This document shows, in pieces, positions 35,157-43,119 of a stretch of 64,000 nt of DNA. The position numbers and the translations under genes are program-made. Below the pieces are notes generated by a model. It was given only the letters and a program-made list of their open reading frames with translations. It had not been told where the DNA came from and made no database searches. Position 1 is the first letter of the stretch; every line of letters begins with the position of its first letter. The stretch covers positions 1-64,000 of the forward strand of contig NZ_BOPH01000010.1 in assembly GCF_016863655.1 (NCBI RefSeq). Direction: 5' to 3'. The stretch comes from Virgisporangium ochraceum (GTDB taxonomy: Bacteria > Actinomycetota > Actinomycetes > Mycobacteriales > Micromonosporaceae).

Positions 35157-37877
35157 TCAGCGGCGGCGTAGCTTTGCGCGGACGCCGTCGGCGGCCGGGT
35201 GCCCCAGGTCGTCGAGCACCGCCACCGCGTCGCGCCAGGCGGTCTGTGCCGCGTCGGGATCGCCCGCCTCGGCGTGCACGTCGCCGAGCCGGCTGAGCGC
35301 CTCGGCACCGATGTACCGGTCGCCGGCCGCCCGCAGCAGGTCGACCGCGCGACGGTAGCTGGCGACCGCCCCCTCGTGGTCCCCCAGCTGGTGCCTGGCG
35401 TGGCCGATGGTGTCCCACGTCATGCCCTGCCCGTGCCGGTCCCCGATCTCCTCCAGCACGACGAGCGCCCGCTCACACGCGGCGAGCGCCGCACGGTGCT
35501 CGCCGAGCTGTGACCGCATCCAGCCGATCGAGTTGAGCGCCCGCGCCTGCCCGGTGCGTTCGCCGATCTCCTCGAACAGGCCCAGCGCGAGCCGCGAGTG
35601 CTCGACCGCCTCGGCGTACCGGTGGCCGTGCGACTCCAGCAGGGTGCTGAAGGCGAGGTGGATGTACGCGATGTCGCGGGTGTCGCCGATCTCGTGGGCC
35701 AGGTCGAGCGCCTGCCTCAGGTGGTCCTGCGACTCGTCGAACCGCCGGAGCCGGTGGTACGCCGCCGACAGCCCGCGGTGCGAACGGGCCTGCGCCACCG
35801 GGTCGCCCAGCCGCGTGGCGGCGCGCAACGCGGCCGCCTGGGTGTCGGCCAGGTCCCGGTAGTAGCCGCGGCGCTGGAAGAAGATCGCCATCGCGTGCGC
35901 GAGGTCGTGGACGTCGGAGTGCAGCCCGTCGCGCTCGGCCGCCGCGAGCACGGCCAGCAACGCCGGCCGCTCGGCGGTGAACCACGCGACGGCCTGTTCG
36001 GCGTCGGCGATCCCCTCGACGGTGGCCGGTGCGGTCTCGCCCGCGAGCGACCGGTGCGGGTCGACCAGCCGGCCGGCGGTCCGCGCGGTGTCCCGGTAGT
36101 AGGCCAGCATGCGTTGTCGCGCGGCGCGGCGTTCGTCGTCGCTGTCGGTGGTCCGGGTGAGATCGGACGCGTACGCGCGGAGCAGATCGTGGACGCCGAA
36201 GCGCCCCGGCCGGTGCTCGCTGAGCAGGTTGCCGCGGGTCAGTTCGGCAAGGTGGCGCCGGGTTTCCGGCGAGCCGGTCAGACTCGCGGCGGCCGGTGCG
36301 CTGATCTCCGGTCCCGGATGCAGTGACATCAATCGGAACAGCCGCTGCTCCGAGGGGCCGATGGCGCGGTACGACGCGGAGAACACGGTCCACAGGTCGG
36401 TCGCGTCGTCGCCGCTGGCGAACGTGTCGAGGCCCGACCGCAGCTCCGCGGCGATCGCGCCGAGCCGGAAGTCGGGGTAGGTGGCGGCGCGGGCGGCCAC
36501 CACCGCCAGCGCCAGCGGCAGGCCCGCGCACCGTTCGATGATCTCGGTGACGGGTTGCGGCTCACCGGCGATCCGCTCGGTTCCCAGCCGGCGCTCGAGG
36601 AGCTGGCGGGCCTCCGAGGCGGGCAGCAGGTCGAGCCGCATCGGGTACGCGCCGTTCGCGGCGACCAGCCCGGTGAGCTGGTTGCGGCTGGTGGCCAGCA
36701 CCAGGCATCCGGGGCTACCGGGAAGCAACGGCCGTACCTGTTCGGCGTCGCGGGCGTTGTCGAGCACGACGAGCATGCGTCGACCGGCGAGCATGCCGCG
36801 GTAGAGGCTCACCCGTCCGTCCACTGTGGACGGTATGCGCGCGGCCGGAACCCGCAGCGCCTCCAGGAACCCGCGGAGCACGTCGCCCGGGTCCGCTCCC
36901 TGTTCGTCGAACCCGCGCAGGTCGGCGAACAGCTGCCCGTCGGGGAAGTGCTGGCTCATCCGGTGCGCCCAGTGGGTGACGAGCGTCGTCTTGCCCACGC
37001 CGGCCGTGCCGCCGACGCACACCACCGCCGCGGCCTGATGCTTGTCGAGCTGCCGCAGGTCGTCGACGCGGCCGACGAACGTCGCGAGGTCGCTCGGCAG
37101 CTGTGCCGGCCCGGCCGGCGACGGGTCCGGCTCTTCCGTGAGCAGCGCGGCGTGCACGCCGGCGAGGTCGGGTCCCGGGTCGATGCCCAGCTCCTCGGCC
37201 AGCCGGTCGCGGGTGGCGTGGTAGGCCGCGAACGCCCGCGCCCGCTGGCCCGCGGCCCGGTACGCGCGGATCAGCAGGGCGACCGCCGCCTCGTCCAACG
37301 GTTGGTCGGCGACCGCCTCCTCCAGTGCCGTCGTGGCCTCGGCCACGGCATCGACGGCCAGCAGGGCCTCGCCGTACTGCACCCGCGCCGTGCGGCGCTG
37401 CTCGACGAGCGTGGTGACCTTCGGGTGGTCGGCCAGCGCGGGAGTATCGGCGAGCGGCTCGCCCTGTCCCAGCCCCAGGGCATCGGAGAGCAGCACCGCC
37501 ACCCGCGCGAAGTCGCCCCGTTGCCGGGCCGTCGCCGCCTCGGCGAGCAGCTCCCGGAACCGCGAAAGATCAAGATCAATGGTGGACGCGTCGAGCGCGT
37601 ACCCGTCGCCGACCGTCAGCAGGACGCCGCTCGGCCCGTACGAGGGGCGCCGGGGTTCCAGCGCGCGCCGGAGGCGTTTGATGCGGGTCTGGATGATGTT
37701 GCGCGCGGTCGGCGGTGGCTGCGACCCCCAGAGCGCGTCGACCAGTTCCGCCCGTGACACCGACTGGCCGGCGGCGAGCGCGAGCAGGCCGAGCACCGCC
37801 CGTTCGCCGGTCGACCCGAGGTCGGCGGGCTCGTCTCCGTGCCAGACCCGGACCGGGCCCAGGACCTGCATACGCAT
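35157..37877 (-). CDS. AfsR/SARP-family regulator (wHTH-BTAD-NB-ARC-TPR), third copy
   Basis: 906 residues: winged helix (MRMQVLGPVRVWHGDEPADLG), BTAD (about 98-245), NB-ARC with Walker A GTAGVGKT (about 290-297) and RMLVVLDNARDAEQVRPLLPG, and at least five TPR-like repeats in the last 260 residues. It is closer in the ATPase region to the copy at 1628 than to the one at 22508. ATG 37877 follows AGGAGG; GTG 37883 overlaps that site and is unlikely. Downstream of the alpha/beta hydrolase gene in the same direction. Confidence 0.9.
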   Translation of the reverse strand: MRMQVLGPVRVWHGDEPADLGSTGERAVLGLLALAAGQSVSRAELVDALWGSQPPPTARNIIQTRIKRLRRALEPRRPSYGPSGVLLTVGDGYALDASTIDLDLSRFRELLAEAATARQRGDFARVAVLLSDALGLGQGEPLADTPALADHPKVTTLVEQRRTARVQYGEALLAVDAVAEATTALEEAVADQPLDEAAVALLIRAYRAAGQRARAFAAYHATRDRLAEELGIDPGPDLAGVHAALLTEEPDPSPAGPAQLPSDLATFVGRVDDLRQLDKHQAAAVVCVGGTAGVGKTTLVTHWAHRMSQHFPDGQLFADLRGFDEQGADPGDVLRGFLEALRVPAARIPSTVDGRVSLYRGMLAGRRMLVVLDNARDAEQVRPLLPGSPGCLVLATSRNQLTGLVAANGAYPMRLDLLPASEARQLLERRLGTERIAGEPQPVTEIIERCAGLPLALAVVAARAATYPDFRLGAIAAELRSGLDTFASGDDATDLWTVFSASYRAIGPSEQRLFRLMSLHPGPEISAPAAASLTGSPETRRHLAELTRGNLLSEHRPGRFGVHDLLRAYASDLTRTTDSDDERRAARQRMLAYYRDTARTAGRLVDPHRSLAGETAPATVEGIADAEQAVAWFTAERPALLAVLAAAERDGLHSDVHDLAHAMAIFFQRRGYYRDLADTQAAALRAATRLGDPVAQARSHRGLSAAYHRLRRFDESQDHLRQALDLAHEIGDTRDIAYIHLAFSTLLESHGHRYAEAVEHSRLALGLFEEIGERTGQARALNSIGWMRSQLGEHRAALAACERALVVLEEIGDRHGQGMTWDTIGHARHQLGDHEGAVASYRRAVDLLRAAGDRYIGAEALSRLGDVHAEAGDPDAAQTAWRDAVAVLDDLGHPAADGVRAKLRRR

Positions 37878-37933
37878 GTCCACCTCCTACGCAGGGGAGG
37901 GAGGAACCGGCAGGGTTTGTTCAGTTTCCGACA

Positions 37934-38725
37934 TTACCGAACCATGGTGGCACCCAGCCAGTGCTCCATGGCCGCGTTGAACTCGTCGGCCGCTTCCAGG
38001 TTGGGCAGGTGACCGGCGCCGTCGAGCACCACCAGCCGTCCGTTCCGGAGCATCTTCGCTGTCGACTCGGCCACCGCGACGGGCGTGAACGCGTCCTCCC
38101 GACCGACCACGACGAGCGTGGGCAGGCCGAGCGTGAGGAGCGTCGCGCCGTAGTCCCGCCGCTCGGCCCGTCCGCGCAGGGCCGCCGCCGCACCGGACGC
38201 CGGCGCCGCGGCCATCATCTCCAGCACGTACGCGGCCAGGTCCGGCCGACGCTCGATCGTCGACGCCGCGAGCATCCCCGGCAGCAGGTCCCGGGCGTAG
38301 CCGGCCATGCCGGCGGCGGTGATCTCGTCGGCGATGCGCCTGCGGTCCGCCCTGCCGGCCTCTGTCTCTTGTGCCGGAGAGGTGTCGGCGAGCACCAGGC
38401 CGGCAACCCGATCCGGGTACGAGTGGACGAGTTCCATGGCGATCTGCCCACCCATCGACAGGCCGCAGACCACCGCGCGCCTGATGCCTTCGGCATCCAG
38501 CAGCGCGACCAGGTCAGCGGCGAACTCCGCCAGCGTGACCATGTCATCCTCGACCGGCGCGGTGGCCGTCCCGGACGCGGCCTTCCCGGACGCGGTGGGC
38601 GCCGCGCCGTAGCCACGCAGGTCGGGCGCGAGTACCCGCCAACCGCGGGCGGTGAAGTGGTCGACCTGCGGCCGCCACATCGACCGGTCGAACGGATGGC
38701 CGTGGATGAACAGAATCGTGGACAT
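37934..38725 (-). CDS. alpha/beta hydrolase
   Basis: 263 residues. Oxyanion-hole motif HGHPFDRSMW, nucleophile elbow GLSMGG (Ser near residue 100), acid in VVGREDAFTP and catalytic His in GAGHLPNLE. Ordinary single-domain hydrolase; esters or lactones are possible substrates. ATG 38725 has a GGGAGG ribosome-binding site. Divergent from the MocR regulator, which may control it. Confidence 0.88.
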   Translation of the reverse strand: MSTILFIHGHPFDRSMWRPQVDHFTARGWRVLAPDLRGYGAAPTASGKAASGTATAPVEDDMVTLAEFAADLVALLDAEGIRRAVVCGLSMGGQIAMELVHSYPDRVAGLVLADTSPAQETEAGRADRRRIADEITAAGMAGYARDLLPGMLAASTIERRPDLAAYVLEMMAAAPASGAAAALRGRAERRDYGATLLTLGLPTLVVVGREDAFTPVAVAESTAKMLRNGRLVVLDGAGHLPNLEAADEFNAAMEHWLGATMVR

Positions 38726-38771
38726 TGGTCGCCTCCCGAGGTTGACGATCCGAGGCTAAGGGGAGCAATAT

Positions 38772-38807
38772 CTCGGTGCAATCGTCCACTTTGAACTCGG
38801 TGCAATC
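38772..38807. promoter_or_regulatory. direct-repeat operator candidate of MocR regulator
   Basis: CTCGGTGCAATC occurs at 38772-38783 and again at 38796-38807, 24 bp start to start (about two helical turns). MocR/PdxR-type regulators bind direct repeats near their own promoters. The first copy overlaps GTG 38776. Confidence 0.55.
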
Positions 38808-40176
38808 CATGGAATTCACGATGCTCGCCGATGCGGTCGCCCGGCAGATCGTGGCCGGCGACCTGCCCCCGGGTACCCGCCTGCCGACCCACCGCGCGTT
38901 CGCCCGCCGGCACGGTGTGGCCGCGTCGACGGCCACCCGGGTCTACCAGGAGCTGACCCGGCGCGGCCTGATCGTGGGCGAGGTCGGGCGCGGGACGTTC
39001 GTGCGCGCCATGCGCCCCACGGCCGACCCCGTCCTGGCCGAGCCGACCGGGCTGCGTGTCGATCTGGAGCTCAACTTCCCGGTCCAGCCTGAGCAGCGCG
39101 CCCGCCTGGCATCGTCGATGGCGGAGTTCCTCCGCACCGGTGGCGCGGCCGCGGCCCTCGGCCCCTGGGCCGGCCCGCCCGGCACCGCCGCTGTGCGCAC
39201 CGCCGACGCACCTGGCGCCCGTCCCGCCGGGCCGTCCGGTAATGCCGCCGATGTACTCGCCTCGTTGCTCGTGCGGCCGGGGTGGCGGCCCGAGCGGATC
39301 GTGCTCACTGGAAGTGGTCGGCAGGCGATCGCCGCGGCCCTCGCCACATGCGCCCGGCCCGGCGACCGGCTGGGCGTCGAGCCGCTCACCTACCCCGTCG
39401 TGAAGGCGGTGGGCGCACGGCTGGGGCTCACGCTGGTCCCATTGGATCTGGACGACGACGGGATCATTCCCGAACGGCTGCGCGCCACGCACCGACGAAC
39501 GCCGCTCACGGCCGTGTACCTGCAGCCGGGCCTGCACAATCCGCTCGGCATCTCCGTCCCACCGGACCGGCGAGCGGCGTTGGCCGAGGTGCTCGAGGCG
39601 TGCGGGGTCACCGTGATCGAGGACGCCGTCTACTCGTTCCTGACCGAACCGGCCCCGCCGCTGACCGACCGCAGCCTCGTGGTCGACAGCCTGTCCAAGC
39701 GGGTGGCGCCCGGACTCGCCGTCGGGATGATCGCGTGCTCCGCGGCGGAGGAGCGGCAGGTGTCGGCCGCAGTGCGGTCCGGGGCGTGGACCCCGTCGGC
39801 GTTCGCCGCCGAGGTCGCCGCCCACTGGGTACGGGACGGCACGGTGGCGGCCATCGTCGCCGAGAAGCGGGCCGATGCCCGGGAGCGGCACGCGCTGGCC
39901 CGGACGGTCCTGGCCGGCTTCGACGTGATCGGCGACCAGCGCTCCTACCACTGCTGGTGGCGGCTGCCCGCGCGGTGGCGCGCCGAGACGTTCGTCGCCG
40001 CGGCCGCCCGTCACGGAATCGCCGTGACCCCCGGTGCCGCGTACGCGGTGCAGCACAACAGCACCCCGAACGCCGTGCGGCTGGCGCTGTCGGCGCCACC
40101 GGTCGACGTCCTGGCGGCGGCCCTGCACACCCTCCGGACCATCGCCGAAGGCACCCCCGACGACGAGTTCGCCTGA
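38776..40176 (+). CDS. MocR-type GntR regulator with aminotransferase domain
   Basis: Up to 466 residues. GntR winged helix (LADAVARQIVAGDLPPGTRLPTHRAFARRHGVAASTATRVYQELTRRGL, residues about 15-75) fused to a class I aminotransferase fold with PLP-lysine motif SLSKRVAPG and YLQPGLHNPLG. MocR proteins sense PLP or amino-acid ligands and regulate a divergent gene, here the hydrolase. The start is ambiguous: GTG 38776 overlaps a repeated putative operator, so ATG 38809 or ATG 38821 may be real. The stop is followed within five bases by an inverted-repeat element. Confidence 0.85.
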   Translation: MQSSTLNSVQSMEFTMLADAVARQIVAGDLPPGTRLPTHRAFARRHGVAASTATRVYQELTRRGLIVGEVGRGTFVRAMRPTADPVLAEPTGLRVDLELNFPVQPEQRARLASSMAEFLRTGGAAAALGPWAGPPGTAAVRTADAPGARPAGPSGNAADVLASLLVRPGWRPERIVLTGSGRQAIAAALATCARPGDRLGVEPLTYPVVKAVGARLGLTLVPLDLDDDGIIPERLRATHRRTPLTAVYLQPGLHNPLGISVPPDRRAALAEVLEACGVTVIEDAVYSFLTEPAPPLTDRSLVVDSLSKRVAPGLAVGMIACSAAEERQVSAAVRSGAWTPSAFAAEVAAHWVRDGTVAAIVAEKRADARERHALARTVLAGFDVIGDQRSYHCWWRLPARWRAETFVAAAARHGIAVTPGAAYAVQHNSTPNAVRLALSAPPVDVLAAALHTLRTIAEGTPDDEFA

Positions 40177-40180
40177 CACC

Positions 40181-40264
40181 CCGCGCCGATCTTGCAGTTG
40201 TGGCCCCAGATAAAGCCGGACATAGGGTGACATAGGGGCGGCCACGAGTGCAAGATCGGCGCGG
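40181..40264. repeat. intergenic inverted-repeat element, copy 3
   Basis: Arms CCGCGCCGATCTTGCAGTTG and the near-complement at 40240-40264 (two mismatches over 25 bp). The centre contains a duplicated ACATAGGG-like pair. It belongs to the family at 186-257 and 9256-9330, and begins five bases after the MocR stop, where it may act as a terminator. Confidence 0.85.
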
Positions 40265-40484
40265 AGCCCGGGGACGGCGCGGGGGTGGGGGCAGGGCGCG
40301 AGGGCCGGGGGACGGCACGAGGGCGCGGCACGGCACGGGGGGCGCGGGCGCGACACAGGAGGCGCGGGGCGCGACACAGGAGGCGCGGTGCGCGCCACAC
40401 GGCACGGGCACGCCACACGCCGCACGGGGCACACCGCACGGGCACGCCGCACGCGGCGCAGCGCCTGGGCGCGCCGCGCTGAGT
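40265..40484. repeat. GC-rich low-complexity and tandem repeats next to inverted repeat
   Basis: Contains a perfect two-copy 21-bp tandem (40347-40367 and 40368-40388) and several CACGGGCACGCC-like and GCACGGCACG-like short repeats. No gene is visible. This is the third place in the window where such repeats abut a GATCTTG inverted repeat. Confidence 0.65.
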
Positions 40485-42680
40485 TCAGAGCGCTGGGTCG
40501 ATCGGGAAGTTCTGGTTGAACACGTTGTCCGGGTCGTACCGGCGCTTCAAGGCGCGCAGCTTCGTCAGCGTCTCTCCGGGGAACGCGTCGCGCAGGCGTT
40601 GGGGACGGGGGTCGGTCTCGAAGCTCAGGTACAGGCCGTTCAGGTGGGGGCGCAGGTCGTCCCAGTGGGAACGGAACGCGGACTCGCGGCCGCCGACGGA
40701 GCTTACGTTGAAGTTGACCGCGCGGTGGGCGTACGCGGTGTCCATCGGGTCGACGTCGTTGACCGCGCCGCCCACGGCACGGATCGACACCCATGGGGCG
40801 ACGTGGCTGCGCAGCCCCTCACCGAGGAGATCGCCGATCCGGTCGTCGAGGTGGACGGCGAAGCCGTTACTGATCAGCGGGTTGGTCTGGCCGCCGGTGT
40901 GCGGACTGTCCTGCGGCGCCACGATCGCTGCGTACGGGGCCAACTGGGCCTGCTGGTCGAGCACCGGCGCGATCTGCAGGAACGGCGTCAGCGCCGCCAC
41001 GGCGGCATCGGTGTCGGCGCTGGCGTAGACGATGATCGCCCGCCCGACCGGGGCACCGCCGCGCTGGGCGAAGAGGTACAGGAAACTGGTCAGCTCGCGC
41101 GGGGCCGCCTCGACCAGCTCGCCCCAGCGGGTCACCAGGCCGGCCGTGTCGGTGGCGTCGAAGATCATCGTGGCGTAGACGACGTCGTCCAAGGGGTAGG
41201 CGGCCAGCTCCAACGACGTCACGATGCCCACGTTGGCGCCGGCGCCGCGCACCGCCCACAGCAGGTCGGCGTCGGCCCGCACCACGCTGCCGTCGGCGAG
41301 CACCAGGTCGGCGGCGGTGACGTGGTCGAGCGTCAGGCCGTGGAGCCGGCCCAGGAAACCGATCCCGCCCGCCGTGGCCAGCCCGCCGACGCCGACGTCG
41401 CCGTAGTCGCCGGAACTCATCGCCAGACCGTGGGGGTGCAGGGCCGCCGCGACGTCGCCCCAGCGGGCACCGGGGCCGACGCGGACCAGCCCGCCGTCAC
41501 CCACCTCGACCTTGTTCAGCTGACCCAGATCGATGACGATGCCACCGTCGTTCGTGGACCGTCCACTGATGCCGTGACCACCGCTCCGGACCGCCAGCGG
41601 CACCTCGTGCTTGCGCGCGAACGCCAGCGCCTCGGCGACCTCCTCGACCCCGGCCGGCCGCAGTACGAGTCCCGGCGAACCGGTGCGCATGTACGTCGAG
41701 CGCACCTTGGAGTACGCCTTGTCGCCCGGCTCGACCGCCGATGCCCTCAACGACGCGGGAATGGCGTCGTAGTCGATGCCGTTACGCCGCGCCGCCAGGA
41801 CTTTTGGGCCACGCACCACCTCCGGGGCGGCGGAGCCGCGCTCCCCCGCCACAGCCTCCCGCAGTGCGGGCGCCGTCTCGTTGCCCCACCGCTCGATGAC
41901 GGCCGGGTCGTCGCTCGCGAGGATGAACGTGCTCACACCCTGCTCGAGGGCCAGCGCCACGAGTTCCTCGCGGGGTGTGTCGGGTCCCACGTTCAGCAGC
42001 CGGCGGATCTCGCGCGGGTCGCGTCCCGCTTCGGCGGCGGCCTCGTCGATGATGCGGTTGCCGCGCTCCAGGTCGCCGTCCTCGAGGTAGAACAGGCTCG
42101 GCAGCCAGCCGTCGGCCTTCGCGCCGATCAGGCGCAGCATCTTCGGTTTCAGCGCGCCGAGCCAGATCTGGACGTCGTGGGCCGGCGCCGGTCCGCGTTT
42201 GGCCCCCTGCACCTGGTAGTGGTCGCCGGCGACGCGTACGCCGCCGCGCTGGTCGGCGTCCCAGATGGCTCTGATGACGTCGATGGCCTCGCTCAGCGCG
42301 GAGACGGCCTCCGCGGGCGTGCGCCGCGGGCCGCCCATCGCGGCGATCGGGTCCCAGAAGCCGCCGGCACCGAGACCGAGTTCGAACCGCCCGCCGGAGA
42401 GCAGGTCGAGCGACGCCGCGGCGCGCGCCAGCACGGCCGGCTGCCGCAGCGGCAGGTTCAGCACGTTGCCCGACACCTTGACCCGCGACGTCGAAGCCGC
42501 GACCCACGTGAGCAGCGTCCACGCGTCGAGGAACGCCGGCTGGTACGGGTGGTCCTGGAACGTGACGAGGTCGAAGCCGACCCGCTCGGTGAGCTGCGCC
42601 AGCGCGACGACCTGGTCGGGCCGCTGGTTCTGCGGCGTGAGGAACGTGCCGAACGTCAGCTCGTGTCCGTAGTCCGCCAT
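40485..42680 (-). CDS. LLM F420/flavin oxidoreductase fused to FAD-linked (BBE/PCMH) oxidase
   Basis: 731 residues, two enzymes in one chain. Residues 1-290 are a luciferase-like TIM barrel (SGGRFELGLGAGGFWDP near 95-110). Residues about 305-731 are a PCMH-type FAD domain with SGGHGISGRS (His369, the usual 8-alpha-histidyl FAD ligand), GDVGVGGLATAGGIGFLGR and a C-terminal BBE segment YDPDNVFNQN. The second cysteinyl-FAD ligand seen in bicovalent relatives is absent (SSGDYG). The fusion suggests electron or substrate channelling. An operator-like motif shared with the HxlR promoter lies upstream. Confidence 0.85.
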   Translation of the reverse strand: MADYGHELTFGTFLTPQNQRPDQVVALAQLTERVGFDLVTFQDHPYQPAFLDAWTLLTWVAASTSRVKVSGNVLNLPLRQPAVLARAAASLDLLSGGRFELGLGAGGFWDPIAAMGGPRRTPAEAVSALSEAIDVIRAIWDADQRGGVRVAGDHYQVQGAKRGPAPAHDVQIWLGALKPKMLRLIGAKADGWLPSLFYLEDGDLERGNRIIDEAAAEAGRDPREIRRLLNVGPDTPREELVALALEQGVSTFILASDDPAVIERWGNETAPALREAVAGERGSAAPEVVRGPKVLAARRNGIDYDAIPASLRASAVEPGDKAYSKVRSTYMRTGSPGLVLRPAGVEEVAEALAFARKHEVPLAVRSGGHGISGRSTNDGGIVIDLGQLNKVEVGDGGLVRVGPGARWGDVAAALHPHGLAMSSGDYGDVGVGGLATAGGIGFLGRLHGLTLDHVTAADLVLADGSVVRADADLLWAVRGAGANVGIVTSLELAAYPLDDVVYATMIFDATDTAGLVTRWGELVEAAPRELTSFLYLFAQRGGAPVGRAIIVYASADTDAAVAALTPFLQIAPVLDQQAQLAPYAAIVAPQDSPHTGGQTNPLISNGFAVHLDDRIGDLLGEGLRSHVAPWVSIRAVGGAVNDVDPMDTAYAHRAVNFNVSSVGGRESAFRSHWDDLRPHLNGLYLSFETDPRPQRLRDAFPGETLTKLRALKRRYDPDNVFNQNFPIDPAL

Positions 42681-42694
42681 GACTGCCCTACTCT

Positions 42695-42709
42695 CATTTT
42701 CGAAGTGGC
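42695..42709. promoter_or_regulatory. HxlR operator candidate, site 2
   Basis: CATTTTCGAAGTGGC, identical except for one purine to CATTTTCGAAGTGAC at 43112-43098 (opposite strand). It lies between the HxlR stop and the start of the fusion gene, so the regulator may control both genes. Confidence 0.65.
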
Positions 42710-42728
42710 TACGTTCATCGTAGCGCGC

Positions 42729-43073
42729 TCAGGAGAGATGGCGATGGGACCACTGGGCGATCTGCTCCAGGGCCGGCATCAGGGCCAGCCCGACGGGCGT
42801 CAGCTCGTACGAGACCGACACCGGCGGGCCCTGCTCGACCGAGCGGCTGAGCAGCCCCGCCCGGGTGAGCTCGGCGAGCCGGTCGGAGAGCACGGAGTCG
42901 GAGATGCCACCGATCGTGCGGGACAGGTCACGGAAACCGATTGGACCCGCACCGACGATGGCGAGGATCATCGCGTTCCAGCGCTTGCCGAGGAACGAGA
43001 ACGCCTTGGCGAGCGCCTCGTCGCCACGCAGGCACGCCTCGGAGACCTTCGGGACCTTCCGCGTCACAGCCAC
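42729..43073 (-). CDS. HxlR-family transcriptional regulator
   Basis: 114 residues: CLRGDEALAKAFSFLGKRWNAMILAIV, FRDLSRTIGGISDSVLSDRLAELTRAGLLSR and the wing SVSYELTPVG. GTG 43073 is seven bases after TAGTGT (leaderless geometry). Upstream of the LLM-FAD fusion gene in the same direction and divergent from a phosphotransferase gene; the same 15-bp motif precedes both the regulator and the fusion gene. Confidence 0.87.
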   Translation of the reverse strand: MAVTRKVPKVSEACLRGDEALAKAFSFLGKRWNAMILAIVGAGPIGFRDLSRTIGGISDSVLSDRLAELTRAGLLSRSVEQGPPVSVSYELTPVGLALMPALEQIAQWSHRHLS

Positions 43074-43080
43074 GCGTTCG

Positions 43081-43086
43081 ACACTA
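43081..43086 (-). promoter_or_regulatory. -10 element of a likely leaderless gene
   Basis: TAGTGT on the minus strand, ending seven bases before GTG 43073 of the HxlR gene; the operator-like motif 43098-43112 lies 12 bp upstream of it. Confidence 0.5.
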
Positions 43087-43097
43087 GCTTGCCCGAT

Positions 43098-43112
43098 GTC
43101 ACTTCGAAAATG
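43098..43112. promoter_or_regulatory. HxlR operator candidate, site 1
   Basis: Reverse complement reads CATTTTCGAAGTGAC, containing the palindrome TTCGAA. It lies just upstream of the HxlR -10 and just before the ATG 43120 of the divergent phosphotransferase. Confidence 0.65.
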
Positions 43113-43119
43113 GAAGCTC

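Noticed and set aside
186..40264. Insertion sequence or transposon
   Set aside because: The inverted-repeat elements are too short (72-84 bp) to encode a transposase and I saw no clear target-site duplications; a non-autonomous element remains possible.
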